This document shows, one piece after another, positions 1 to 7,640 of a stretch of 10,679 bases of DNA. Each line of letters starts with the position of its first letter. Within the stretch, counting starts at the first letter, position 1. The position numbers and the translations under genes were made by a program. Source of the DNA: BOG-933 sp037147415 (GTDB taxonomy: Bacteria; Pseudomonadota; Alphaproteobacteria; Azospirillales; Azospirillaceae); contig JBAWVF010000133.1 of the NCBI GenBank assembly GCA_037147415.1, forward strand, positions 1 to 10,679, read 5' to 3'. The notes under the pieces were generated by a model that did not search any database, was not told where the DNA came from, and saw nothing but the letters and a program-made list of their open reading frames with translations.

Positions 1-174
1 CCGGTAGGTAAGTTGCGCGAACGCCATCGCCCGATACTGCTCGGCACACGTCAAGTCGGCACACGTCAAGGTTCGGACTCGGGAATCGCCGCCGTAGTGG
101 CCGACGATGCGCGTGAACGTCGTCCATGGCAGAAAATCCATGAGTTGGGCGAAAAGCGTCTTTCCGATTTGCAT
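1..174 (-). CDS. IS4-family (DUF4372-type) transposase, N-terminal fragment cut by the window edge
   Basis: Reading the - strand from an ATG at 174 gives 58 open codons running off the window. The protein begins MQIGKTLFAQLMDFLPW and ends AMAFAQLTYR, with VRTL and CAEQYR between. This is the typical N-terminal DUF4372 region of IS4-family DDE transposases; the catalytic DDE part lies outside the window. A good ribosome site (GGGGAG, complement of 181-186) sits six bases upstream of the ATG. Bases 41-55 and 56-70 are identical 15-mers, adding five residues so that the protein reads LTCADLTCAE. From my memory of the family, a single copy is normal here. The duplication keeps frame, so the protein may be complete but altered next to a conserved motif. 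The family assignment is strong; whether the element is active cannot be judged. Confidence 0.85.
   Translation of the reverse strand, partial: MQIGKTLFAQLMDFLPWTTFTRIVGHYGGDSRVRTLTCADLTCAEQYRAMAFAQLTYR
41..70. repeat. Perfect 15-bp tandem duplication inside the transposase gene
   Basis: TCGGCACACGTCAAG occurs twice in direct succession with no mismatch. Because 15 is a multiple of three it adds five residues (LTCAD before LTCAE) and leaves the frame open. It looks like a recent slippage event. Confidence 0.95.
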
Positions 175-526
175 GGCCGTCTCCCCGAGGAAATCCCAGG
201 GAATGGCGCATGAAGTTGAAATCGACACCACCTATTTTCTGCCCTAACCCCAAGGAACCATTAGCGTTTTCGCCCTACGAAGCTCAGTTAACCGGACAGC
301 AGTGTGTCTGTGTGAAAGAATTCGGCCTTGACGTCGGCATGGTTGGCATTAAAGTGAGACAACAATGGCTCACAGGGCTAGGACATTCATGCGCGATGCC
401 ATCGGAACTTGAACAAAAATCCAGCAGCACCAGCTGCGGCTTTACTTCGAAAATGGGTGGTTGAAAACTTGGGTTGAAACCTCAAAGTGTGACTGTCGGT
501 AATATTCGTAGAGTTCTGCCGTTTCT

Positions 527-555
527 TTGACACAGATTTAACCCTGTTCTGTTTT
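527..555 (+). promoter_or_regulatory. Weak sigma70-like promoter candidate for the lplT-aas fusion
   Basis: TTGACA at 527-532 matches the -35 consensus exactly. With a 17-base spacer the -10 would be TGTTTT at 550-555, which matches TATAAT at only three positions. It would give a leader of about 165 bases before the ATG at 726. It is a candidate only because no better one lies in front of this gene. Confidence 0.25.
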
Positions 556-712
556 TTGATGCTGGTCCAGCGGAATGGCGACAATGATGGTTTTGGGGTT
601 GTTACTCCAACCGGCTGTTGGGTTGGTCTATAGCCGTTTTGCGCCCCACTTTTCAGATATTCGGATGCTATCGCTGTTTCCTGCCTGCGTTCTCTCAACT
701 TTCCGTTTCAGT

Positions 713-717
713 AGGAA
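713..717 (+). promoter_or_regulatory. Ribosome binding site that fixes the fusion gene start
   Basis: AGGAA lies eight bases before the ATG at 726. In-frame upstream starts, including 618, lack a comparable site and would add about 36 residues ahead of the first conserved LplT segment (FGAANDN). Confidence 0.7.
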
Positions 718-725
718 CTTGCCCC

Positions 726-3700
726 ATGCACACCGGTCCTGTCGCTTTACTGGCGTGTCGTCGCTTTTTGCCATTGTTCATCGCCCAGTTTTTCGGTGCG
801 GCCAATGACAATCTCTTCAAGAACGCGCTGGTGATCCTGATTCTGTTCCGGTTGGGCGAAGGCACCGGGATTGCACCGCAAGTTCTGGTCACGGCGGCGG
901 CCGGGCTGTTCATTCTGCCATTTTTCCTGCTCTCGGCCACTGCTGGCCAGCTTTCAGATCGCTATGAAAAAACCGGGCTGATCCGCTGGATCAAGCTGGC
1001 TGAGGTCGGGGTGGCGCTGCTCGCCGTGGGCGCGCTGACTCTGGCTTCGGTGCCGTTGATGCTGACCGTGTTGTTCTTGTTCGGGGTTCAGGCGACCTTT
1101 TTCGGACCGTTGAAATACGCCGTACTGCCGGAACTTCTGGAAAGTGGTGAACTGCTCGCCGGTAACGCTCTGATCGAAGGCGGCACGTTTCTGGCCATTC
1201 TACTTGGAACCGTAATTGGCGGCGTGCTGATTTTGACTGAAGACGGCACGCCGCTGGTCGCGGGGTTGATGCTGGCTTTGGCACTCGGTGGCTATGCCGC
1301 CACTCTGGCTCTGCCCGACACCAGCCCCGGTAATCCCGAGGTCCGGATTACAACGAACATCCTCGTCGAATCTCAGGCGGTGATGAGGCTGATCACTGGT
1401 CGTCGCGACCTCTTTCTTTCGGTACTGGGGATTTCCTGGTTTTGGCTGATGGGGGCGACCTTTCTCGCGCAATTCCCGGCCTTTACCAAGGATGTGCTGT
1501 ACGCCGACCAGAACGTCGTCACTCTGTTACTGACCGTGTTCTCGGTCGGCATCGGTGCCGGCTCAATGCTGTGCGGGCGGATGTTGAAGGGCGAAATCTC
1601 AGCCCGTCACGTGCCGTTCGCGGCATTGGGGATGACCCTGTTCTCGTTTGATCTGGTTTTTGCCAGCACCTCCGTCAGTGCCGACCCCGGACATCTCGCC
1701 ACTGTCGTCGAGTTTCTTAATCATCCTGGAGCGTGGCGGGTACTGATCGATCTGATGATGATCGCACTGTGCGGCGGAATATACGTGGTTCCTCTTTACA
1801 CCATCCTCCAGAGCCGCTGTGACGAAGGCTCGCGCGCCCGCGCCATCGCCGCCAACAACATTATCAACGCTTTGTTCATGGTGGTCTCAGCCCTGGCGAG
1901 TGGTGTGATGTTGGCCAGGGGCTTCTCGGTGCCCGGTGTGTTCCTGACCCAGGCGATCGCCAATCTCGGGGTCACAGTTTATATCTGCGGCCTTCTGCCT
2001 GACGCTGTGCTTAAGGGACTGTTCAGCTGGCTGCTGCGTCTGGCTTACCGGGTGCGGGTCGAGGGGCTGGAGCATCTGGGCAAGGCGGGCGAACGGGTGG
2101 TGGTGGTGGTAAACCACGTCTCCTTCCTCGACGCCGTTCTGATGGCCACCTTCCTGCCTGGTAAGCCTACCTTCGCTATCAACACCTTTATCGCTAAGGA
2201 ATGGTGGGTCCGGCCATTTCTTTCGGTGATCGACGCCTTCCCGCTCGACCCTACCAACCCTATGTCTACAAAGTCGCTGATCCGTGCTGTGCGCGAGGGC
2301 CGGACGCTGGTGATCTTTCCCGAAGGCCGGCTGACCGTTACCGGCGCGCTAATGAAGGTCTATGAGGGGCCGGGAATGATCGCCGATCGTGCTGACGCCA
2401 TCGTCGTGCCTGTGCGCATTGATGGCGCCCAATACACGCCTTTCTCCCGTCTCAAGGACAAGGTACGGCGGCGCTGGTTCCCGAACATCAAGGTCACTGT
2501 GCTGCCACCCCGGCGGTTCGAGGTGCCGGAGGAGATCAAGGGTCGGGCTCGGCGCCAGCGTATCGGCGCAGCGCTCTACGACGTCATGTCGGGCATGATG
2601 TTCGAAACCGCCAATCGCGATCGCACCCTGTTCCAGGCACTGCTTGATGCCCGCGTAATCAATGGCGGCGGTGCGCCGGTGTTGGAGGATATTAACCGCG
2701 CTCCGCTGTCTTATAACCAGCTAGTCGTCGGCAGCCATGCACTCGGCCGCGCTCTTGCCGCCGGTACCGCGCCGGGCGAACCGGTGGGTGTGCTGTTGCC
2801 TAACGCCAACCCGACCGCCGTCACGTTCTTCGCGCTGCAAGCCAGGGGACGGGTGCCGGCGATGCTAAATTTTTCGACCGGAGCCTCCAATGTGTTGGCA
2901 GCTTGCACCGCCGCGAAAATCTCCACCGTGGTCACCTCGCGTCGCTTCATCGAGCAGGCAAGGTTGCAGGCGATGGTCGAGGCACTCTCGACCAATATCC
3001 GCCTGCTCTATCTTGAGGATGTTGGCGCCGGCATCGGACTAGCCGGTAAGCTTTATGGGATGCTGGCCTCGGCGTTCAATCTCTGCCCCAAAGGGAACGC
3101 CGGGGATGCCGCCGTGATCCTCTTTACCTCGGGCTCGGAAGGTATGCCGAAGGGTGTCGTACTCAGCCACGGCAATATTCTGGCCAACTGCAACCAAATG
3201 TCGGCGCGGGTTTCGTTCAACCGGCAGGACATCGTGTTCAACGCCTTGCCGGTGTTCCATTCCTTTGGCCTGACCGCCGGCCTGATTCTGCCGGTGTTAT
3301 CGGGGCTCAAGGTCTTTCTCTATCCAAGTCCGCTCCATTACCGCATCGTGCCCGAGTTGGTCTATGACAGCAACGCCACCATCATGTTCGGCACCGACAC
3401 CTTCCTTGCCGGCTATGGCCGGGTGGCTAACTCCTATGACTTCTATTCGGTGCGCTACGTCTTTGCCGGGGCCGAAAAGGTCAAGGACGAGACGCGGCGT
3501 GTCTGGGCCGACAAGTTCGGCCTGCGCATCATGGAGGGCTACGGCACCACCGAAACCTCGCCGGTACTGGCCATCAACACGCCGATGCATTTCGCCGCCG
3601 GTTCGGTTGGAAGGATGCTGCCGGGGATCGAATACCGGCTGGAATCGGTGCCCGGGATCACTGAAGGCGGACGGCTGTTCGTCCACGGTCCCAACATTAT

Positions 3701-4121
3701 GAGGGGATATCTGAAAGTTGACCACCCTGGCGTACTGGAGCCGCCACCGGAAGGCTGGTACGATACCGGCGACATCGTGACCATCGACGGGCTTGGCTTC
3801 ATCAGAATTCAAGGCCGGGCAAAACGTTTTGCCAAGATCGCCGGGGAAATGGTTTCGCTCAGCGCGGTGGAAAGCGCAGTCGCCAGTCTGTGGCCCTCCT
3901 CGCACCATGCCGTGGTCGCAGTCGCAGATAAGCGCAAGGGCGAACAGTTGGTGCTTGTTACCGACCATGCCGGGGCGGAACGGGCAAATGTACTCGCCCA
4001 CTTCCGAGAGCAAGGCCTGCCCGAACTAGCGGTCCCGCGCATGTTCCGCATCGTGGACAAGTTGCCTTTGCTCGGAACTGGGAAGACCGACTATGTTACG
4101 ATCCAAGCATTGGCAGGCTAA
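726..4121 (+). CDS. aas: Fused lysophospholipid transporter / 2-acyl-GPE acyltransferase / acyl-ACP synthetase (LplT-Aas)
   Basis: This 1131-residue inner-membrane protein should bring lysophospholipids to the cytoplasmic face and re-acylate them with acyl-ACP made by its own synthetase domain. Residues 1 to about 425 are an MFS domain of LplT type with many hydrophobic segments, an early FGAANDN and the loop GQLSDRYEK. Residues about 435-620 are a PlsC-type acyltransferase with NHVSFLD (His464, Asp469 of HX4D) and FPEGR (533-535 EGR). Residues about 650-1131 are an AMP-binding ligase with TSGSEGMPKG (801-810), YGTTET (939-944), YDTGD (to Asp1016) and a C-terminal GTGKTD (Lys1120, the adenylation lysine). 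In E. coli LplT (about 397 aa) and Aas (719 aa) are adjacent separate genes; here they are one chain whose length equals their sum. All key motifs look intact. The gene appears monocistronic. Confidence 0.93.
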   Translation: MHTGPVALLACRRFLPLFIAQFFGAANDNLFKNALVILILFRLGEGTGIAPQVLVTAAAGLFILPFFLLSATAGQLSDRYEKTGLIRWIKLAEVGVALLAVGALTLASVPLMLTVLFLFGVQATFFGPLKYAVLPELLESGELLAGNALIEGGTFLAILLGTVIGGVLILTEDGTPLVAGLMLALALGGYAATLALPDTSPGNPEVRITTNILVESQAVMRLITGRRDLFLSVLGISWFWLMGATFLAQFPAFTKDVLYADQNVVTLLLTVFSVGIGAGSMLCGRMLKGEISARHVPFAALGMTLFSFDLVFASTSVSADPGHLATVVEFLNHPGAWRVLIDLMMIALCGGIYVVPLYTILQSRCDEGSRARAIAANNIINALFMVVSALASGVMLARGFSVPGVFLTQAIANLGVTVYICGLLPDAVLKGLFSWLLRLAYRVRVEGLEHLGKAGERVVVVVNHVSFLDAVLMATFLPGKPTFAINTFIAKEWWVRPFLSVIDAFPLDPTNPMSTKSLIRAVREGRTLVIFPEGRLTVTGALMKVYEGPGMIADRADAIVVPVRIDGAQYTPFSRLKDKVRRRWFPNIKVTVLPPRRFEVPEEIKGRARRQRIGAALYDVMSGMMFETANRDRTLFQALLDARVINGGGAPVLEDINRAPLSYNQLVVGSHALGRALAAGTAPGEPVGVLLPNANPTAVTFFALQARGRVPAMLNFSTGASNVLAACTAAKISTVVTSRRFIEQARLQAMVEALSTNIRLLYLEDVGAGIGLAGKLYGMLASAFNLCPKGNAGDAAVILFTSGSEGMPKGVVLSHGNILANCNQMSARVSFNRQDIVFNALPVFHSFGLTAGLILPVLSGLKVFLYPSPLHYRIVPELVYDSNATIMFGTDTFLAGYGRVANSYDFYSVRYVFAGAEKVKDETRRVWADKFGLRIMEGYGTTETSPVLAINTPMHFAAGSVGRMLPGIEYRLESVPGITEGGRLFVHGPNIMRGYLKVDHPGVLEPPPEGWYDTGDIVTIDGLGFIRIQGRAKRFAKIAGEMVSLSAVESAVASLWPSSHHAVVAVADKRKGEQLVLVTDHAGAERANVLAHFREQGLPELAVPRMFRIVDKLPLLGTGKTDYVTIQALAG

Positions 4122-4656
4122 TGGTGGGCATGTCTTGACAAACTATTTTGTCTATAACAGTGTTTTGTAAGATGTCTTTTCTACATATTAATCGGGGGAT
4201 AGGGACATCATATGTATATCGCTATGCTGCTGCTTTATGGATGATGTCATTTATTGCTATCATTCCGTGATCTTCTGTAAGTTTTATTGCAATTGGCATG
4301 GGTTAGTAGCGGAATAACTCTTTCGCCGGCTTTTATAATGGCCTCCCCAGTTGTCGTTATTATACTGGGCACCCTATCAGAGGCCAACAACCTTGGAAAC
4401 CGGTCGAAAAATCTTTCGCGAGTGGTTGAACGGTTCATTGCGTGAGTTCGCCAGTCATAATGCTGGGGCTGAATATTGCGGGTGGGTAGCGCGGTCGATG
4501 CCCGGTCGAAATTTTCCCCCACTGCTTCGCCCCCGCGCAACCTGTGTTGTGCTTGCAACATGGGGCCGTGTCTTTATTGCGCACGACTAATATCACTCTT
4601 GTCAACAATGAGTGATGACGACTACGAACAACGTTTGCCTCGCTCTCCGGAAAGCA
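4122..4656. other. Spacer between lplT-aas and the YfiR-like gene; several inverted repeats, no supported gene
   Basis: The first 200 bases are AT-rich compared with the flanking genes, and no frame looks coding. Inverted repeats are GACAAA/TTTGTC (4137-4142, 4147-4152), GACATCAT/ATGATGTC (4204-4211, 4241-4248) and a larger stem at 4340-4385. TATAAT at 4334-4339 matches the -10 consensus perfectly but has no good -35. The palindrome TGAACGGTTCA (4427-4437) lies upstream of CATAAT (4456-4461), which could be the -10 for the next genes with TTCATT at 4434-4439. CCGGTCGAAA occurs twice (4400-4409, 4502-4511). I see no cobalamin riboswitch, although a TonB receptor follows. Confidence 0.55.
4340..4385 (+). 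promoter_or_regulatory. Two-part hairpin in the leader region of the YfiR/TonB genes
   Basis: GGCCTC (4340-4345) pairs with GAGGCC (4380-4385), and the adjoining CCCAGT (4346-4351) pairs with ACTGGG (4364-4369). This gives 12 base pairs with a ten-base bulge on the 3' side and a 12-base loop. It starts directly after a TATAAT. No U-run follows the outer stem, so a simple terminator for lplT-aas is unlikely. It may be a leader RNA structure or chance. Confidence 0.3.
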
Positions 4657-5232
4657 ATGAACCCGCCCCATCCTCGATCCTTCAAGACAACCGCTCAGCG
4701 GGTGAAGCGCGTGGGGCTTTTGGTTGGGCTGGGGGCTGGACTTTTGGTGAACGCAGCCGAGGCACTGGCCGGCACCACGGTCAGGGATGTCCTGATCGGT
4801 GTCCGATCGCTTGATTTTCTGAAACATCCACCCTCCGGCAGTCTCGATCTCGCGCTGATTTACCAGCCCGGACTGGCAGTTTCAGAGCAGGAAAAGACCG
4901 CTCTCGTGGACGCGGCCGGGAGCGGCATCAAGACCGAGACGCTGACCGTTCATTTGGTCCCGGTTTCTGTTAGCGACTTGGCTCGGATCGAGAAGTTTCA
5001 CTTTGTGTTACTGACCAGCGGCCTCCAGTCTCATTTTCAGACCATCTTCGAGCGCACCAAGGGCAAGTCGATTCTGACCATGTCTGCAGACCTTGATTGC
5101 GTGAGGTCGGGACGGTGTGTGATGGGCGTGGTATCGCAACCTTTGGTTCGGGTTCTCGTCAATCACGCGGCATCGGAGGACGCTGTCGTTATGTTTGACG
5201 AGAGCTTCCGCATGATGATCACCGAGTTCTGA
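4657..5232 (+). CDS. YfiR-like periplasmic protein (DUF4154 family)
   Basis: This 191-residue protein has a clear signal peptide: a basic stretch (RVKR), a hydrophobic run (VGLLVGLGAGLL) and an AEALA-like cleavage site near residue 38. The mature part fits DUF4154, the YfiR family. Its C-terminal half has LLTSGL, then LTMSADLDCVRSGRCVMGV with Cys148 and Cys154 spaced for a disulfide, and ends in FRMMITEF. In Pseudomonas, YfiR is a periplasmic repressor of the diguanylate cyclase YfiN. Members beside TonB receptors and kinases are thought to relay envelope signals, and that role is inference here. The start is uncertain: GTG 4612 or ATG 4615 would add 14-15 residues, but ATG 4657 gives a better signal peptide and has GGA upstream. 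The next gene begins 7 bp on, so the two are probably co-translated. Confidence 0.78.
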   Translation: MNPPHPRSFKTTAQRVKRVGLLVGLGAGLLVNAAEALAGTTVRDVLIGVRSLDFLKHPPSGSLDLALIYQPGLAVSEQEKTALVDAAGSGIKTETLTVHLVPVSVSDLARIEKFHFVLLTSGLQSHFQTIFERTKGKSILTMSADLDCVRSGRCVMGVVSQPLVRVLVNHAASEDAVVMFDESFRMMITEF

Positions 5233-5234
5233 GG
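5231..5234 (+). promoter_or_regulatory. Ribosome site overlapping the upstream stop codon
   Basis: GAGG shares bases with the TGA stop (5230-5232) of the YfiR-like gene. That arrangement favours translational coupling and picks ATG 5240 over ATG 5237. Confidence 0.6.
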
Positions 5235-5239
5235 CCATG

Positions 5240-7339
5240 ATGTCAAACCATCCGCACCTGACCCGTTGTTTCCGTCCGGTTCGGGCCGTGACCTTGATGC
5301 TGGTGCTGACGGTTCTGGCGCCGATACCGGACAGCTTGGCGCAAGCGATCCAGTATGACAAGCTGGAGAAATTGTTCGGCGAACCGGTGACTACCAGCGC
5401 CACCGGCAAACCGCAACGGGCCAGTGATGTGCCGGTGTCGATGGTCATCATTACCCGGGACCAGATTCGCCACTCGCCAGCGACCGACATTCCGGGCATT
5501 CTGCGCGAATACACTGACCTCGACGTCTGGCAGTGGTCGCGAGGCGACGCCGACGTCAGCGTCCGCGGCTACAACTCCTCGCTCAATCCCCGCTTGCTGG
5601 TGCTGGTTAACGGGCGGCAAGTCTACGTCGATTATTACGGCTTCACCAACTGGGATACGATCCCCGTCCAACTGTCTGAGATTCGTCAGATCGAGGTTGT
5701 CAAGGGTCCCAACACCGCGCTGTTCGGCTTCAACGCCGTGGGCGGCGTCATCAACATTCTGACCTACAATCCGCTGTTCGATCAGTTCACCGATGCCTCC
5801 GTGAGGGTCGGCACCCGGGGCTACCGTGAAGTCTCGGCCGTGACCAGCCAGAAGGTCGGCGACCGGATGGGCCTGAGGCTGTCGACCGGCGGCTATGATG
5901 CCCACAACTATCCGATCGGCGACCGGTTTTCGGGCCCTTGGGCGGCAGGTTCTGATCCCTACTCGAAATCCCCGTACAAGCGCACGATCAATCTCGACAC
6001 TCAGATGCAGGCCACCGACGACATTGTCGTCGGTTTCGAGGCCAGCCACGCGATGTCGTACCAGAACCAGTACCAATTCTATTATTTCGCGCTCCCGGAC
6101 CGGTCGTCCACGGATTCGATCAAAGCCAGCATCAGCGCCAACACCGGCTGGGGGCTCATTGACGGTCAGATATACCGTAATGGTGTGCATGAGACGATCG
6201 AAGCGCCCGATGGCACGACCACGACATTCCAAAATGCGGTGACCACGGCCAAGCTCCAGGATATGTTCAAGATCGGTGTTGACCACACCTTCCGTATTGC
6301 CGGCGAGTATCGGTACAACGAGATGAATTCGGTGCCGACCTCGGGCGGCAATGCCCATTACTCCGTCTCCTCCGCCTCGGGGATGTGGGACTGGGCGCTG
6401 ACCTCGCAGACCACTTTGACCAACGCGGTGCGCTTGGATCATCTCCAGCTGGGATATGACGGGTTGATGCCCACTGGCGGTCCCTACAGTGCGCGGGACT
6501 GGAACCGCCAAGTCCTGAACGAGGTCAGCGCCAATTCCGGCCTAGTGTTCAAGGCGACAGATATCGACACCTTCCGCGCCTCCTATAGCCGCGGGTTGCA
6601 GATGCCGCCGCTAGCCGATTATGCCTATTATCAACCCGACCCGACCGGCTTTTCAGTTGCGACCGGCAACCCTAAGCTGGTGCCGACCCTGGTTGAGAAT
6701 TATGAACTCGCCTACACCCGCGATCTCACCGACGCGGGGTCCAAGGCTTCGGTCGTTGTCTTTTACCAGACCAACAGCAACTTGATCTCGTCCAATCCCT
6801 GGACCCGGTGCAACATCACCAACTGCCTGAATGGCCCGTTTCCGGGGATATTTGCGCCGGACAATGTCGGCGATTCCCGTGCCTTGGGCACGGAATGGGG
6901 GATCGACGGTCATTCCGAGTCCGGCTGGCGCTGGGGCGGTCATTACCGTATGGAATGGATCCACGATTCCTTGCGCTTCAGCAACGTCAATGCTGATGGC
7001 ACGCTGAATTTCCCCCTCTTCTTCGAGGGCGGTGCCCCGCATCATCTGTTCAGCGCGCATGGGGGCTACACCTTCGGCAAGTGGGATTTCGACCTGTTCG
7101 GCCGCTATTCCACCCGGTATGACGTTCCGAACAATTCGCAGGATACCAAACTGTTAACCCAGTTCACCCGCTACACTGTGCCGCCCTCGTTTACCGCCGA
7201 TGCCCGCATCGCCTACAACATCACCGATAATGCCTGGTTAGCGGTCAATGCCGTCAACGTTCAGTCCAAGCAGGTCTACATGACCAGCGGTCCGGCGATC
7301 GCGCGGCAGTTCTACCTGACCGCTGGCGTGCGCTTCTGA
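5240..7339 (+). CDS. TonB-dependent outer-membrane receptor
   Basis: This 699-residue protein should be a gated beta-barrel that takes up a ligand using TonB energy. A signal peptide covers about residues 1-34 or 1-36 (LMLVLTVLAPIP then SLAQA). The plug domain spans about 45-172, with VSVRGYNSS, LLVLVNGRQVYVD and IEVVKGPNTALFG (151 onward). The rest is rich in aromatic, alternating strands and ends in FYLTAGVRF with the usual terminal Phe. Two cysteines, 524 and 529, fall in a predicted outer loop (CNITNC) and may form a disulfide. GAGG at 5231-5234 overlaps the stop of the preceding gene and is five bases from ATG 5240. ATG 5237 is also possible but too close. The ligand cannot be told. Pairing with a YfiR-like protein suggests a signalling role as well as, or instead of, bulk uptake. 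Confidence 0.9.
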   Translation: MSNHPHLTRCFRPVRAVTLMLVLTVLAPIPDSLAQAIQYDKLEKLFGEPVTTSATGKPQRASDVPVSMVIITRDQIRHSPATDIPGILREYTDLDVWQWSRGDADVSVRGYNSSLNPRLLVLVNGRQVYVDYYGFTNWDTIPVQLSEIRQIEVVKGPNTALFGFNAVGGVINILTYNPLFDQFTDASVRVGTRGYREVSAVTSQKVGDRMGLRLSTGGYDAHNYPIGDRFSGPWAAGSDPYSKSPYKRTINLDTQMQATDDIVVGFEASHAMSYQNQYQFYYFALPDRSSTDSIKASISANTGWGLIDGQIYRNGVHETIEAPDGTTTTFQNAVTTAKLQDMFKIGVDHTFRIAGEYRYNEMNSVPTSGGNAHYSVSSASGMWDWALTSQTTLTNAVRLDHLQLGYDGLMPTGGPYSARDWNRQVLNEVSANSGLVFKATDIDTFRASYSRGLQMPPLADYAYYQPDPTGFSVATGNPKLVPTLVENYELAYTRDLTDAGSKASVVVFYQTNSNLISSNPWTRCNITNCLNGPFPGIFAPDNVGDSRALGTEWGIDGHSESGWRWGGHYRMEWIHDSLRFSNVNADGTLNFPLFFEGGAPHHLFSAHGGYTFGKWDFDLFGRYSTRYDVPNNSQDTKLLTQFTRYTVPPSFTADARIAYNITDNAWLAVNAVNVQSKQVYMTSGPAIARQFYLTAGVRF

Positions 7340-7508
7340 CATGGCGGCTGCAGGGACGTGAACTTCCGGTTGGGAGATTATGTTAAACGGCACAGCGCGT
7401 CGCCTATCACATGTCGCTTGCAATCACCGAGAAACCGAGTTCGCTCGTCTTGGCAACGCCGGGAAATGCCCTTAAGCACGGTCCTGCCACAGGTTCTGTT
7501 CACGGTGG

Positions 7509-7537
7509 TTGATCGCCGGCAGGACTTATTTCATAAT
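7509..7537 (+). promoter_or_regulatory. Sigma70-like promoter for the histidine kinase gene
   Basis: TTGATC (7509-7514) and CATAAT (7532-7537) are separated by exactly 17 bases. The -35 matches consensus at four of six positions and the -10 at five of six. Transcription would start near 7544, giving a leader of about 97 bases that contains the two hairpins. Confidence 0.5.
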
Positions 7538-7544
7538 GCCTGTA

Positions 7545-7603
7545 GCGGTCGAAGGGGTGTGTTTGACCGCGATTTGGGTTAAAGTGCTGTCTTCGAAATC
7601 GCG
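7545..7603 (+). promoter_or_regulatory. Overlapping inverted repeats in the kinase gene leader
   Basis: Hairpin 1 pairs 7545-7553 with 7562-7570 (GCGGTCGAA with TTTGACCGC, one G-U pair, eight-base loop). Hairpin 2 pairs CGCGATTT (7568-7575) with AAATCGCG (7596-7603), eight perfect pairs and a 20-base loop. They share bases 7568-7570, so both cannot form fully at once. As DNA they could be operators just downstream of the promoter; as RNA, alternative leader structures. Confidence 0.4.
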
Positions 7604-7640
7604 ACAGAGGCTCTTCGTGGCCTGGTGTTGGTGAGGTTGT

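Larger units (their letters stand above)
1..303 (-). mobile_element. Partial IS4-family insertion sequence, 5' end; outer boundary tentative
   Basis: The transposase fragment defines the element. Its upstream end should lie in the short non-coding stretch beyond 174. The sequence at 287-303, TTAACCGGACAGCAGTG, is a plausible terminal inverted repeat from position and look. The other end is outside the window, so the repeat cannot be matched. The boundary is inference and could be off by tens of bases. Confidence 0.45.
304..725. other. Intergenic stretch between the IS fragment and the lplT-aas fusion
   Basis: I see no convincing gene here on either strand. Short open frames exist but lack ribosome sites and recognisable protein features. 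The stretch holds a perfect TTGACA at 527-532 with only a poor -10 partner. It also holds two competing hairpins at 597-626. The reading frame of the downstream gene happens to stay open back to 618, but the real start is placed at 726. Confidence 0.6.
7340..7640. other. Spacer between the TonB receptor and kinase genes, holding a promoter and leader hairpins
   Basis: No convincing gene is present. A 74-codon open frame at 7358-7582 has no ribosome site and no protein features. I see no classic terminator after the receptor gene, so read-through into the kinase is possible. The second half holds the promoter candidate and the inverted repeats listed separately. Confidence 0.55.

Noticed and set aside
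13..213. Open frame on the + strand at the left end
   Set aside because: The - strand of the same bases gives a recognisable IS4-family transposase N-terminus with a good ribosome site, so the + frame is its shadow.
561..571. GCTGGTCCAGC also present at about 10546-10556
   Set aside because: An 11-base near-palindrome shared once at distant sites, without further flanking similarity, is likely chance.
210..698. Short open frames on both strands (210-464 +, 387-698 -)
   Set aside because: They have low-complexity or arginine/serine-rich products, no ribosome sites and no similarity I recognise.
618..725. N-terminal extension of the LplT-Aas protein
   Set aside because: The frame is open from 618, but the extra residues resemble no transporter N-terminus. 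AGGAA with good spacing marks ATG 726.
3297..4013. 238-codon open frame on the - strand within the Aas part
   Set aside because: It lies wholly opposite conserved AMP-binding motifs of the real gene and has no family features.
4122..4656. Cobalamin or other known riboswitch in front of the TonB receptor operon
   Set aside because: I looked for the B12-box and for TPP, FMN and c-di-GMP aptamer hallmarks and found none.
5243..6511. Long open frame (422 codons) on the - strand opposite the TonB receptor gene
   Set aside because: It is the antisense shadow of GC-rich codons. It has no recognisable domain or ribosome site, and the + strand product is a clear TonB receptor over the same bases.
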